This document shows, in pieces, positions 1 to 6,840 of a DNA stretch of 13,718 nucleotides. The position numbers were made by a program, and so were the translations under genes. The notes beneath the pieces were generated by a model. It was not told the DNA's origin and did no database searches. It saw only the letters and a program-made list of their open reading frames with translations. How positions within the stretch are numbered: the stretch's first letter is position 1; each line of letters starts with the position of its first letter. The DNA comes from UPXZ01 sp964541615 (GTDB lineage Bacteria > Bacteroidota > Bacteroidia > Bacteroidales > Paludibacteraceae), in assembly GCA_964541615.1 (NCBI GenBank), contig CAZIRA010000068.1:1-13718 (forward strand), given 5' to 3'.

Positions 1-1063
1 TCCAAATGCCGAGGGAAGGATGCGACACACCATTAAACATGGTAGTTTTTACCATCGTATAATGAATCATATCTTCGAAAACTACATTATCACCCACTTT
101 CAGTTCTTTATCAAACGACCAGTCTCCAAAGAAATCGCCCGACAAACAGCTGTTTCCGCCCATTCTGTAAGTTGGTTTTCCTTCCATTTCATCCGTCGCA
201 CCTGTTATTTTTGGTTTGTACGGCATTTCCAGGCAATCAGGCATATGACACGAAAATGATACATCAAGCATAGCAGTTTTGATACCATTGTTTTCCACCA
301 CATCAAGAACTGTAGATAGCAAAACGCCTGTTTGCCAGGCAAATGCACTTCCAGGTTCAAGAATTATATGCAAATGAGGATATTTTGTTTTGAAACTTTT
401 CAACGTTGAAATCAGATGTTCCACGTTGTAATCAGCGTGAGTCATCAAATGTCCGCCACCCAGATTCAACCATTTCACCTGATGGAGGTATTTATCAAAT
501 TTGGATTCAATAACTTTCAGCAGATTTTCCAAATCATACGAGTTATTTTCACAAAGTGTATGCACATGAAGTCCTTCAATTCCTTCAGGTAGTTTTTCTC
601 CCAGCAAATCGACCACTACTCCCAAGCGCGAACCGGGAAGACTCGGATTGTACAAGTCGGTTTCAACAACAGAAAATTCGGGGTTGATGCGAAGCCCGCA
701 GGAAATGTTACTTCCAATGGTCTGCGGGTAGAATTTTTCAAATTGCGAGAGCGAATTGAACGAAATGTGACTGCTCAACTTCATTATTTCAGGAAATTCA
801 GCATCGGAATAGGCCGGACCGTACGTATGTGCCGGGCTTCCCATCTCTTCAAATGCCAATCTTGCTTCGGCAAGCGAACTAGCTGTACTACACTTTACGT
901 ACTCACGAACAATAGGGAAAACCGACCACATGGCAAACGCTTTGAAAGCGAGAATGATCTCCACTTCTGCCCTATCCGCAACCGATTTTATCAGTGATAG
1001 ATTTCTTCGAAATGCCTTTTCATCAAGGATGTAGCAGGGCGAAGGAATGTTTGAATAGTCCAA
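1..1063 (-). CDS. nspC: Carboxynorspermidine decarboxylase, 3' end cut by window edge
   Basis: PLP enzyme of the alanine-racemase-fold decarboxylases that converts carboxynorspermidine or carboxyspermidine to (nor)spermidine, the last step of the aspartate-semialdehyde polyamine route in the cytoplasm. Seen: 354 codons are open to the window edge, against about 380 for the family. The N-terminal IPSPCYILDE is typical, and the PLP lysine is K41 in ILAFKAFAMW. LGGGH is at residues 201-205, the phosphate-binding EPGSAF at 236-241, and the conserved cysteine C306 lies in GGNSCLSGDFFGD. There is no in-frame ATG between the upstream TAA and the conserved start of the protein, so TTG at 1063-1061 is chosen. 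The start lies 43 bases after the protease stop with no promoter seen, so it is probably co-transcribed with coaD and the protease. Identity is firm; the exact start is less so. Confidence 0.93.
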   Translation of the reverse strand, partial: MDYSNIPSPCYILDEKAFRRNLSLIKSVADRAEVEIILAFKAFAMWSVFPIVREYVKCSTASSLAEARLAFEEMGSPAHTYGPAYSDAEFPEIMKLSSHISFNSLSQFEKFYPQTIGSNISCGLRINPEFSVVETDLYNPSLPGSRLGVVVDLLGEKLPEGIEGLHVHTLCENNSYDLENLLKVIESKFDKYLHQVKWLNLGGGHLMTHADYNVEHLISTLKSFKTKYPHLHIILEPGSAFAWQTGVLLSTVLDVVENNGIKTAMLDVSFSCHMPDCLEMPYKPKITGATDEMEGKPTYRMGGNSCLSGDFFGDWSFDKELKVGDNVVFEDMIHYTMVKTTMFNGVSHPSLGIW

Positions 1064-1106
1064 AATAAATTGGTTTAAGAGTTAATTGATTGAATCCTGT
1101 TTTGGT

Positions 1107-2750
1107 TTATTTCCCTAACACTTTATTATATTTCTCAGTATTCTGCAGAAACTCTGTGGCAACTTTCATGTCCACATCGTCTTTGAGCATAAATTGTACC
1201 TGACCTTTTTGGAAATAGTAGCGTTGTAAAATCTCCACTGTCAGCATCTCCTCAATTTCTTTCCGATTATCGAGCAAATTTTGTTCTACATCCGGAATCA
1301 ACTTCGCTTTCAATGCATCAAATTCTTGTTTGGCAGTTTCATCAAATCCTTCGTAACCAGCCACTTCAAGCAATTGTTTGTAGTAGCTTTCTGTTTGAGT
1401 AGTGTAGGAAAATTTCTTTTCTTCCACCAAATATCTCACAAAATCATTGTATTCGGCATCGGTCAATTTAAATTTATCCGGAGTTGAAATTTTTTTATTT
1501 TTCTGGGCGTAACGTGTTGCGTAGTCAAAATAATGATTCTGCACTAAAATATAGTATGCAATATTTAACTTTCGGGAATCGGTAGTAACTGTATCGGGCA
1601 ATACACCACCACCGTCACGAACGATTCTACCGTTTGTGGTATTGAATGCAGTGGTCAGGCTGTCCGGAATTCTGCCAACACTTCCGTCTTCATTTCTGTG
1701 GCTGTAATCCAGTGCCTGTACGCATCTTCCGCTCGGGGTGTAGTACTTGGCAATGGTTACTTTCACGTGCCCACCGTACGAAACCGGTCTGATATTCTGT
1801 ACCAGTCCTTTTCCAAATGTACGTTCGCCAACCACAATTCCACGGTCCAAATCCTGCACAGCTCCTGCCAGAATTTCAGAGGCTGACGCAGAGGCACGAT
1901 TAACCAGCACGGCTACTTTCATATCCGGAAAAATCGGATCAGTCGGCGTGCGGTAAGTTCTGTCAGATTCTCTCGAACGTCCTTTTGTGGAAACAATCGG
2001 AGTACCTTTTGGCACAAAATAACCCATGATTTTTACTGCTTCGTCTACGATTCCCCCAGGATTATTTCTTACGTCGATAATCAGTGACTTTATCTGATTT
2101 TTCTTTTCCATTTCGGCTACCGCAGTCTTGAATTCAGAGGCTGCTTTGTCGGTAAAGTCATTGAGCATCAGATAGCCGGTGCCATTTTCAAGTACGGTGT
2201 GGTAACTGATTGGATTGAACTGAATATTTTCACGAAGAAATTTCTTGGTAATTGGCTTTTTCTCGTTCCATCGGTCAATTTTTATGACAATCTCGGTGCC
2301 GTTTTTACCTTTAAGCATTTCGCTTACCTGTGATGTGGTTTTCTCTTTGGTACTTACGCCGTCCACTTCCAGGATAATATCTCCCGCACGAAGGTCATTA
2401 TTCTGCGCGGGCATTCCTTCGTATGGTTCAGAAATCACTACATTGCCATCTTTCTGCATGATCAATGCGCCGATACCGGCATATTCGCCGGTGGTCATCA
2501 TTTTCAGATCGTCGTTCATTTCCTCCGGCATGTAAACGGTGTAAGGATCAAGCGACGAAAGCATGCTGTTGATACCGGTTTGAACCACTTTATCGTAATT
2601 CAACGTATCCACATAATAGGCACTTAACTCACGCAAAATGCTATTGAAAACGGTAAGATTTTTATTGATTTTGAAATATTTATCCTCTTTCTGGGCAGTA
2701 ATACTGACAGACAAAACAAATATCAAAAAAAAGGATGTTATTTTTCTCAT
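1107..2750 (-). CDS. C-terminal processing protease (S41 family, CtpA/Prc type)
   Basis: Serine protease with a Ser-Lys dyad, expected in the periplasm, that trims or degrades envelope proteins. The start at 2750 is chosen because MRKITSFFLIFVLSVSITAQ is a clear signal peptide; a longer frame from 2801 would put 17 extra residues before it. A PDZ domain spans about residues 85-165 (ending its core in RAGDIILEVDGV). The S41 domain follows: DVRNNPGG at 226-233, nucleophile S289 in RASASASEIL, K314 and Q318 in FGKGLVQ. The 25-residue Ser-Lys and 4-residue Lys-Gln spacings match CtpB-type enzymes. A tail of roughly 200 residues after the catalytic domain is common in Bacteroidota homologues; its role is unknown to me. 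It sits 56 bases after coaD and 43 before nspC on the same strand. Length is 547 residues. Confidence 0.93.
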   Translation of the reverse strand: MRKITSFFLIFVLSVSITAQKEDKYFKINKNLTVFNSILRELSAYYVDTLNYDKVVQTGINSMLSSLDPYTVYMPEEMNDDLKMMTTGEYAGIGALIMQKDGNVVISEPYEGMPAQNNDLRAGDIILEVDGVSTKEKTTSQVSEMLKGKNGTEIVIKIDRWNEKKPITKKFLRENIQFNPISYHTVLENGTGYLMLNDFTDKAASEFKTAVAEMEKKNQIKSLIIDVRNNPGGIVDEAVKIMGYFVPKGTPIVSTKGRSRESDRTYRTPTDPIFPDMKVAVLVNRASASASEILAGAVQDLDRGIVVGERTFGKGLVQNIRPVSYGGHVKVTIAKYYTPSGRCVQALDYSHRNEDGSVGRIPDSLTTAFNTTNGRIVRDGGGVLPDTVTTDSRKLNIAYYILVQNHYFDYATRYAQKNKKISTPDKFKLTDAEYNDFVRYLVEEKKFSYTTQTESYYKQLLEVAGYEGFDETAKQEFDALKAKLIPDVEQNLLDNRKEIEEMLTVEILQRYYFQKGQVQFMLKDDVDMKVATEFLQNTEKYNKVLGK

Positions 2751-2806
2751 TATTATAACTTTGCTAATGTATTTTTCAATCATCCCGATTAATTGGAACA
2801 ATTTAA

Positions 2807-3259
2807 CTAAATCTCAACTCCAGGCGGTAAAAAATTATTTATTTCTCTGCCGTATCTTATCAAATCACGTACCACAGTTGATGAAATAAATGAATATTCT
2901 GTTTCGGTAAAAAGAAGAACCGTTTCCAGGCCATTCAGTTGCCGATTTGCATTTGCAATGGTATGCTCATATTCAAAATCAGCCACCGTTCTCAGTCCGC
3001 GAAGTATGTATTTTGCACCCACTTCAACGGCAAAATCGACGGTTAAACTATCGTAAGTCTGCACCGAAACACGTGACTCACTTTTAAATGCCTGCTCTAC
3101 AATGTCAACTCTTTTTTCGATATTGAAAAGTGTTTTTTTTGACTGATTTACTCCAATACCAATCACTATTTCATCAAAAAGCTCCAATCCACGCATCACT
3201 ATGCTGTAATGACCGATGGTAAATGGATCAAATGTTCCGGGAAAAATGGCTCGCTTCAT
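2807..3259 (-). CDS. coaD: Pantetheine-phosphate adenylyltransferase (PPAT)
   Basis: Catalyses ATP + 4'-phosphopantetheine to dephospho-CoA + PPi, the fourth step from pantothenate to CoA, as a cytoplasmic hexamer. Seen: 150 residues, close to the usual 155-165; PGTFDPFTIGH at residues 7-17, with the nucleotidyltransferase T/HxGH motif TIGH at 14-17; the substrate-binding RGLRTVADFEYE stretch; and ISSTVVRDL near the C-terminus, the ATP-binding ISSTxVR signature. It is the first gene of a probable coaD–protease–nspC unit, a pairing of coaD and S41 protease that is ordinary in Bacteroidota. It begins just right of an AT-rich heptamer repeat and the scaffold gap. I see no good TAnnTTTG promoter in the 90 bases between the start and the gap, so the promoter may lie in the gap region. 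It belongs to the same pathway as the pan/coa cluster further right, but on the opposite strand. Confidence 0.97.
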   Translation of the reverse strand: MKRAIFPGTFDPFTIGHYSIVMRGLELFDEIVIGIGVNQSKKTLFNIEKRVDIVEQAFKSESRVSVQTYDSLTVDFAVEVGAKYILRGLRTVADFEYEHTIANANRQLNGLETVLLFTETEYSFISSTVVRDLIRYGREINNFLPPGVEI

Positions 3260-3295
3260 GTTAGTTTACAGTTAGCAATTTACAGGTGATCGTTA

Positions 3296-3350
3296 ATAGT
3301 TATATCTTCTGATTTCTGATTTCTGATTTCTAATTTCTAATTTCTAATTT
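3296..3350. repeat. Left copy of 55-base duplicate at scaffold gap, with heptamer repeat
   Basis: These 55 bases up to the first N are identical to 3451-3505 just after the gap. The inner part consists of three TTTCTGA-like and three TTTCTAA-like heptamers in tandem. The perfect identity right up to the gap edges suggests overlapping contig ends rather than a biological duplication. Confidence 0.9.
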
Positions 3351-3450
3351 NNNNNNNNNNNNNNNNNNNNNNNNNNNNNNNNNNNNNNNNNNNNNNNNNN
3401 NNNNNNNNNNNNNNNNNNNNNNNNNNNNNNNNNNNNNNNNNNNNNNNNNN
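3351..3450. other. Scaffold gap (100 N)
   Basis: Exactly 100 undetermined bases, the customary placeholder for a gap of unknown size. It is flanked on both sides by the same 55-base sequence. No gene appears to be interrupted: coaD starts at 3259 to the left and the HD-domain gene ends at 3624 to the right. Confidence 0.98.
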
Positions 3451-3505
3451 ATAGTTATATCTTCTGATTTCTGATTTCTGATTTCTAATTTCTAATTTCT
3501 AATTT
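3451..3505. repeat. Right copy of 55-base duplicate at scaffold gap, with heptamer repeat
   Basis: Identical to 3296-3350 over all 55 bases. Apart from these copies, the non-coding stretch 3260-3623 holds only the gap and about 118 bases of AT-rich sequence (3506-3623) in which I recognise nothing. Confidence 0.9.
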
Positions 3506-3623
3506 TAATTAGTCTGCAAAGATACGGTTTTTTTTAACGAATAAGATTTTGAGTGGAGTTGTTTTAGTTTTTTAAAGGTTGGGGAATGGATTGATGAAAA
3601 AACATGAAAAATCAAATAACATT

Positions 3624-4088
3624 TTATCGCTCACTTATCATCCAGGCGATTTCACGTTTATATTTTTCCACTCTTTCAATATCCTTAACGCTCGGATTGG
3701 CAATTCGTGTAAGATCCATATTGTTGCTTAAGTCGTTTATCTTCACAGCCTTTGCCAGTGAATTTTCTTTTACAGCTTTCAAATAACTTTCTCTATCCGC
3801 GAAATGATTGCTGTTGAATAATCGCAGAGTTTCATAAAGTTCAATTGCTTCATTTCCTTCGAATTTTTCTTCCTTTTGAAGTAATTCCATTACTTCTTTT
3901 TCGGTCATGAGTGTATCTTCCTACACATCGTGCAGACAACCAAGCACTTGTTCTTGCCACGTTTTTCCCATAGATGCCACAGATGTAAGGTGCCCTTCAA
4001 AATAGTTTTTTCCGGCTTTGTCGGTTTGTCCGGCGTGTGCTGTTCGGGCAATTCCGGATGCGCGGGTAATGAAATTAATTGGGTTCAT
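3624..4088 (-). pseudogene. HD-domain (RelA/SpoT-hydrolase-like) gene interrupted by in-frame amber codon
   Basis: Reading from ATG at 4088 gives 55 residues, then TAG at 3923-3921 (codon 56), then 98 more codons to a TAA at 3624, all in one frame, for a predicted full length of about 155. Before the stop: the family motifs AHAGQTDKAGK (17-27), EGHLTSVA (31-38) and LHDV (52-55). After it: EDT (57-59), DRESYLKAVKENSLAKAVK, then IND with D119 and NMDLTRIANPS. Joined, LHDV and EDT form the metal-binding HDxxED core, so the stop falls inside the catalytic motif. Homologues of this small single-domain type resemble the ppGpp hydrolase half of SpoT; substrate unknown here. An ATG at 3908 opens a 94-residue fragment lacking H33, H53 and D54, which should not be active. 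The cause could be a true mutation, a sequencing error near a contig end, or readthrough. Confidence 0.85.
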
Positions 4089-4117
4089 AAGGAGTTCAAA
4101 ATTTATTTAATTTCTCA

Positions 4118-4125
4118 CAAAGATA
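4118..4125 (-). promoter_or_regulatory. Candidate -7 element for the HD-domain gene
   Basis: On the minus strand the octamer TATCTTTG matches the Bacteroidota -7 consensus TAnnTTTG and ends 29 bases before the ATG at 4088. The nearest TTTG boxes upstream are at spacings of 12 and 26 bases, so no good -33 box accompanies it. Confidence 0.5.
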
Positions 4126-4273
4126 ACACATTCACTTCAAAGAAAACACAGCAAATTGCCTTATTTTTCAACCACTAACAAGTCCGCTGGACATTCTCAT
4201 GGTTGTTATTTGCCCTAATAACGCCTGTAAGACTTACTAACGTTTAAATAGCCTGTCCCACCAAATTCTCCTC

Positions 4274-4304
4274 TTGCCTATTCCCTCAAAAAACACTAAT
4301 TTTG
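4274..4304 (+). promoter_or_regulatory. Promoter of cca
   Basis: TTG at 4274-4276, 20 bases of spacer, then TAATTTTG at 4297-4304, matching the Bacteroidota -33/-7 pattern. It ends 21 bases before the ATG at 4326. This argues against a TTG start at 4302, which lies inside the -7 box. The region 4126-4273 between this promoter and the divergent HD-domain gene shows nothing else I can name. Confidence 0.65.
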
Positions 4305-4325
4305 CAGTCTGAAAATTACGGACAA

Positions 4326-5735
4326 ATGCAAGAACATTTACAAAATAAAATTTTTAAAACTATTTCCGAAACGGCGGATGAAATGGGGCTGGAAACCTAC
4401 GTTATCGGTGGTTTTGTGCGTGATTTGTACCTGCATCGCCCGTCGAAGGATATCGACATAGTTACCGTAGGAAGCGGAATAGAATTGGCCGAGCGGGTAC
4501 ATAAAAAACTGGGAAAAATAGCGAAATTTTCCTTTTTCAAAACCTACGGCACAGCTCAAATAAAAACCCGTGAGTGGGAAGTGGAATTTGTAGGCGCCCG
4601 CAAGGAGTCCTACACGCACGATTCGCGCAATCCGGTAGTGGAAGGCGGAACACTGGATGACGATCAGAACCGCCGCGATTTTACCATTAATGCACTGGCG
4701 CTTTGCCTGAATAAAGGTCGGTTCGGCGAGCTCGTTGACCCGTTCAACGGGCTGGAAGACCTGAAAAACTTCGTTATACGCACTCCACTCAATCCCGACA
4801 TTACTTTCTCGGACGACCCGCTGCGCATGATGCGCGGAATTCGTTTTGCTTCGCAATTGCGCTTTTTTCTGGAAGAGAGAACTTTCGATGCCATTGCCCG
4901 CAACAAAAACCGGATTGAGATCATTACCAAAGAGCGTATTGCCGACGAACTGAATAAAATCATCCTTTCGCCCAAACCATCTGTCGGGTTTATTTTGTTG
5001 GAAAAAACCGGTCTGTTGCAACTCATCTTTCCGGAATTACTGGCGCTGAAAGGCGCCGAGACCAAAGACGGCGTGGGTCATAAGGATAATTTCTACCACA
5101 CGCTGGCCGTGCTGGATGAACTTTCCACAAAAACGGACAATCTCTGGCTTCGTTGGTCTGCCCTGCTCCACGATATTGGAAAACCGAGAACGAAAAAATT
5201 CGATCCGAAACTGGGCTGGACTTTTCACAATCACAACTATGTAGGCGAAAAAATGATACCGGAAATTTTTAGAAAATTGAAACTCCCAACCAACGAAAAA
5301 ATGAAGTACGTGCAGAAGATGGTGGATCTTCACATGCGCCCCATTGTACTGAGCGAAGATGAAGTAACGGATTCGGCAGTAAGGCGTTTACTTTTTGAGG
5401 CGGGCGATGATATTGATGATTTGATGATACTTTGCAACGCTGATATTACCTCCAAAAACCCGGAAAAAGTGCGTCGTTACCGGAATAATTTTCAGTTGGT
5501 CAAAAAAAAATTAGTGGATATAGAGGAGAAAGACAGAGTGCGTAATTTCCAACCACCCATTGACGGTCGTGAAATCATGGAAACATTTAATCTGCCTGCT
5601 TGTAATGCAGTAGGTGATATTAAAATGAAGATAAAAGACGCCATTCTGGACGGCATCATCCCCAACGAATACGAAGCCGCGAAAGAATATATGATGAAGA
5701 TTGGGAGGGAGATTATTGAAAAAAAATACCCCTAA
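4326..5735 (+). CDS. cca: CCA-adding tRNA nucleotidyltransferase with HD domain
   Basis: Adds or repairs the 3' CCA of tRNAs with CTP and ATP in the cytoplasm (class II nucleotidyltransferase). Seen in 469 residues: GGFVRD at 28-33 and the metal-binding DID at 42-44; RRDFTINALAL at 116-126; DDPLRMMRGIRFA at 163-175; ERIADEL at 203-209; then an HD phosphohydrolase domain with H258 and LLHDIGKP around H282-D283. The ATG at 4326 is chosen over an in-frame TTG at 4302 because the latter overlaps the promoter. Bases in the first half of the gene look richer in G+C than in the following DUF2520 gene. The TAA stop (5733-5735) lies inside a reversed copy of the G/C-rich short repeat, which also encodes the final proline. 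CCA-adding versus poly(A) or A-adding activity cannot be separated by eye; cca is the usual role of the single bacterial copy. Confidence 0.92.
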   Translation: MQEHLQNKIFKTISETADEMGLETYVIGGFVRDLYLHRPSKDIDIVTVGSGIELAERVHKKLGKIAKFSFFKTYGTAQIKTREWEVEFVGARKESYTHDSRNPVVEGGTLDDDQNRRDFTINALALCLNKGRFGELVDPFNGLEDLKNFVIRTPLNPDITFSDDPLRMMRGIRFASQLRFFLEERTFDAIARNKNRIEIITKERIADELNKIILSPKPSVGFILLEKTGLLQLIFPELLALKGAETKDGVGHKDNFYHTLAVLDELSTKTDNLWLRWSALLHDIGKPRTKKFDPKLGWTFHNHNYVGEKMIPEIFRKLKLPTNEKMKYVQKMVDLHMRPIVLSEDEVTDSAVRRLLFEAGDDIDDLMILCNADITSKNPEKVRRYRNNFQLVKKKLVDIEEKDRVRNFQPPIDGREIMETFNLPACNAVGDIKMKIKDAILDGIIPNEYEAAKEYMMKIGREIIEKKYP

Positions 5736-5754
5736 CCCTTAAAGGGGGAATTTC
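5729..5754 (-). repeat. G/C-rich short repeat, copy 1 (reversed)
   Basis: CCCCTAACCCTTAAAGGGGG followed by AATTTC. Reading on the minus strand it matches the forward copies before panB and panC. It covers the stop codon of cca and faces the forward copy at 5861-5889. Confidence 0.75.
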
Positions 5755-5817
5755 AATAGATTATATTCATTTCTTTTTTTCTTTTGAGAAACTAGAAATA
5801 AGTAAATGATTTAACAA

Positions 5818-6723
5818 ATGGATTCCATACTAAGAAAAAACTCTTTATCCTCTTCCACAAACTTACCCTTCAGGGAGGTGGGAGGCAGTACCATTACATT
5901 CATCGGCGCCGGAAAAGTGGGAACTTCTTTGGGAATTTATTTCAAAGAGGCCGGGCTGGATGTGCGGGGATATTTCAGCAAATCTTCAGAAAGTGCCGAA
6001 AAGGCATCATTGCTCACCGACTCCATGGCTTATACTGACCTCAAATGCCTGATAAACGACAGCGACATTATCTGGATCACAACTCCAGATGATGCGATTG
6101 AGTCGATTGCCCGTCAAATTTCACTTTTAGAAATAAATGGACAAATAACATTCGTTCACGCCAGCGGATTATTAACTTCTGATGTATTAGATTGTTTGAA
6201 GAAAAAAGGACACCGAGTATGTTCTGCGCATCCGTTATTGTCATTTAGTGATTTACCAAAAGCTGTTCAGGCATTGAAAAGAACCTGTTTTTTTATTGAG
6301 GGAGATGAAGATGACTTGACGGAAATCAAAACCATTTTTGAAAAAACGAGCAATATTCATCACACAATCAACAAAAAGGACAAACCAGCCTACCATGCCG
6401 GAGCAGTTGTGTTGTCAAACTATTTAGTAACGCTCGTTCACGCCTCCAACCAGCTTTTTCAATTGGCTGGAATAAATACGAGTGAGATTGGAAATGCCAC
6501 GAACATATTGTTAGAGAGCGTTTTGGAGAACCTAAAAAACAAAACTCCAAAAGATGCACTGACCGGCCCGATAAAACGGGGTGACGCAGAAACCATTAAA
6601 AAGCATTTGGAAGTTCTGGAACAAAATTTGCCTGAATTAACTGAACTTTACAAAGTAATGGGCAAAGAGACTATGAGAATGATAGATATGCCCTCTAAAT
6701 CCTCCATGGGAGACTTTTGGTGA
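5818..6723 (+). CDS. Rossmann-fold/DUF2520 oxidoreductase-like protein, possible PanG-type ketopantoate reductase
   Basis: 301 residues. Seen: dinucleotide-binding GAGKVG at 30-35 in an N-terminal Rossmann domain; HASG at 114-117; HPLLSF at 138-143; then the C-terminal DUF2520 domain with AYHAGAVVLSNY at 191-202 and ALTGPIKRGD at 247-256. Known: DUF2520 proteins resemble NADP-dependent reductases, and PanG enzymes of Francisella and some Firmicutes are non-PanE ketopantoate reductases. Inferred: lying directly before panB-panC-panD, with no panE in the window, this protein could supply that step. I am not certain that PanG falls in this exact family. The start is ambiguous: residues 15-24 are encoded by a short repeat copy, and by alignment with panB and panC the repeat ends just before an ATT at 5893 (residue 26). 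ATG at 5818 is kept as the conventional choice. Residues 291-301 are encoded by another, reversed copy. Confidence 0.8.
   Translation: MDSILRKNSLSSSTNLPFREVGGSTITFIGAGKVGTSLGIYFKEAGLDVRGYFSKSSESAEKASLLTDSMAYTDLKCLINDSDIIWITTPDDAIESIARQISLLEINGQITFVHASGLLTSDVLDCLKKKGHRVCSAHPLLSFSDLPKAVQALKRTCFFIEGDEDDLTEIKTIFEKTSNIHHTINKKDKPAYHAGAVVLSNYLVTLVHASNQLFQLAGINTSEIGNATNILLESVLENLKNKTPKDALTGPIKRGDAETIKKHLEVLEQNLPELTELYKVMGKETMRMIDMPSKSSMGDFW
5861..5889 (+). repeat. G/C-rich short repeat, copy 2 (forward)
   Basis: ACTTACCCTTCAGGGAGGTG followed by GGAGGCAGT. It aligns with the copies before panB and panC, including the GGAGGC end, but lies within the annotated N-terminus of the DUF2520 gene. Confidence 0.7.
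6690..6720 (-). repeat. G/C-rich short repeat, copy 3 (reversed)
   Basis: GCCCTCTAAATCCTCC then ATGGGAGACTTTTGG. It encodes the last 11 residues of the DUF2520 protein. Its reverse complement closely matches 6806-6837, so the two could pair over about 28 bases. Confidence 0.8.
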
Positions 6724-6743
6724 CGCTGATTTAGTTATCTTTG
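6716..6743 (+). promoter_or_regulatory. Candidate promoter of panB
   Basis: TATCTTTG at 6736-6743 fits the -7 consensus TAnnTTTG. A TTTG at 6716-6719 lies 16 bases before it, shorter than the usual 19-21, so the -33 assignment is weak. It would give a leader of roughly 90 bases before panB that contains repeat copy 4. Confidence 0.5.
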
Positions 6744-6805
6744 CAAAAAACACTTGTCATTATTATTAATTAAATACATACTAAACTACAAACTTTGCAC
6801 TCAGC

Positions 6806-6837
6806 AAAGTCTCCACATCGGGGGATTTAGGGGGCTA
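6806..6837 (+). repeat. G/C-rich short repeat, copy 4 (forward), overlapping panB ribosome-binding region
   Basis: AAAGTCTCCACATCGGGGGA then TTTAGGGGGCTA, ending 3 bases before the panB ATG. Its purine-rich end AGGGGGC occupies the Shine-Dalgarno position. Confidence 0.8.
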
Positions 6838-6840
6838 TAT

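Noticed and set aside
3296..3505. Regular short repeats around the gap as a CRISPR array
   Set aside because: The unit is 7 bases, in direct tandem with no spacers, and no cas gene is present.
3624..4088. Amber codon read as pyrrolysine or by programmed readthrough
   Set aside because: No pyrrolysine genes or readthrough signal are seen, and a TAG in the invariant metal-binding motif is better explained by mutation or sequencing error.
3930..4178. Plus-strand open frame of 82 codons opposite the HD-domain gene
   Set aside because: It lies antisense to clear HD-domain coding sequence and its translation shows no recognisable features.
4185..4210. Small inverted repeat GTCC/GGAC as an operator between the HD-domain gene and cca
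   Set aside because: Only four base pairs around a short loop; this is expected by chance in a region of this size.
4302..4325. TTG start for cca at 4302
   Set aside because: The TTG lies in the TAATTTTG promoter element, and the ATG at 4326 gives the usual spacing to the GGFVRD motif.
4338..5333. Long minus-strand open frames opposite cca
   Set aside because: They are antisense to strong Cca motifs and overlap one another in different frames; no family features appear in them.
6754..6840. Extended N-terminus for panB from 6754
   Set aside because: The 29 extra residues are encoded by AT-rich leader and repeat sequence and do not resemble PanB; MKITVKSF at 6841 is a normal beginning.
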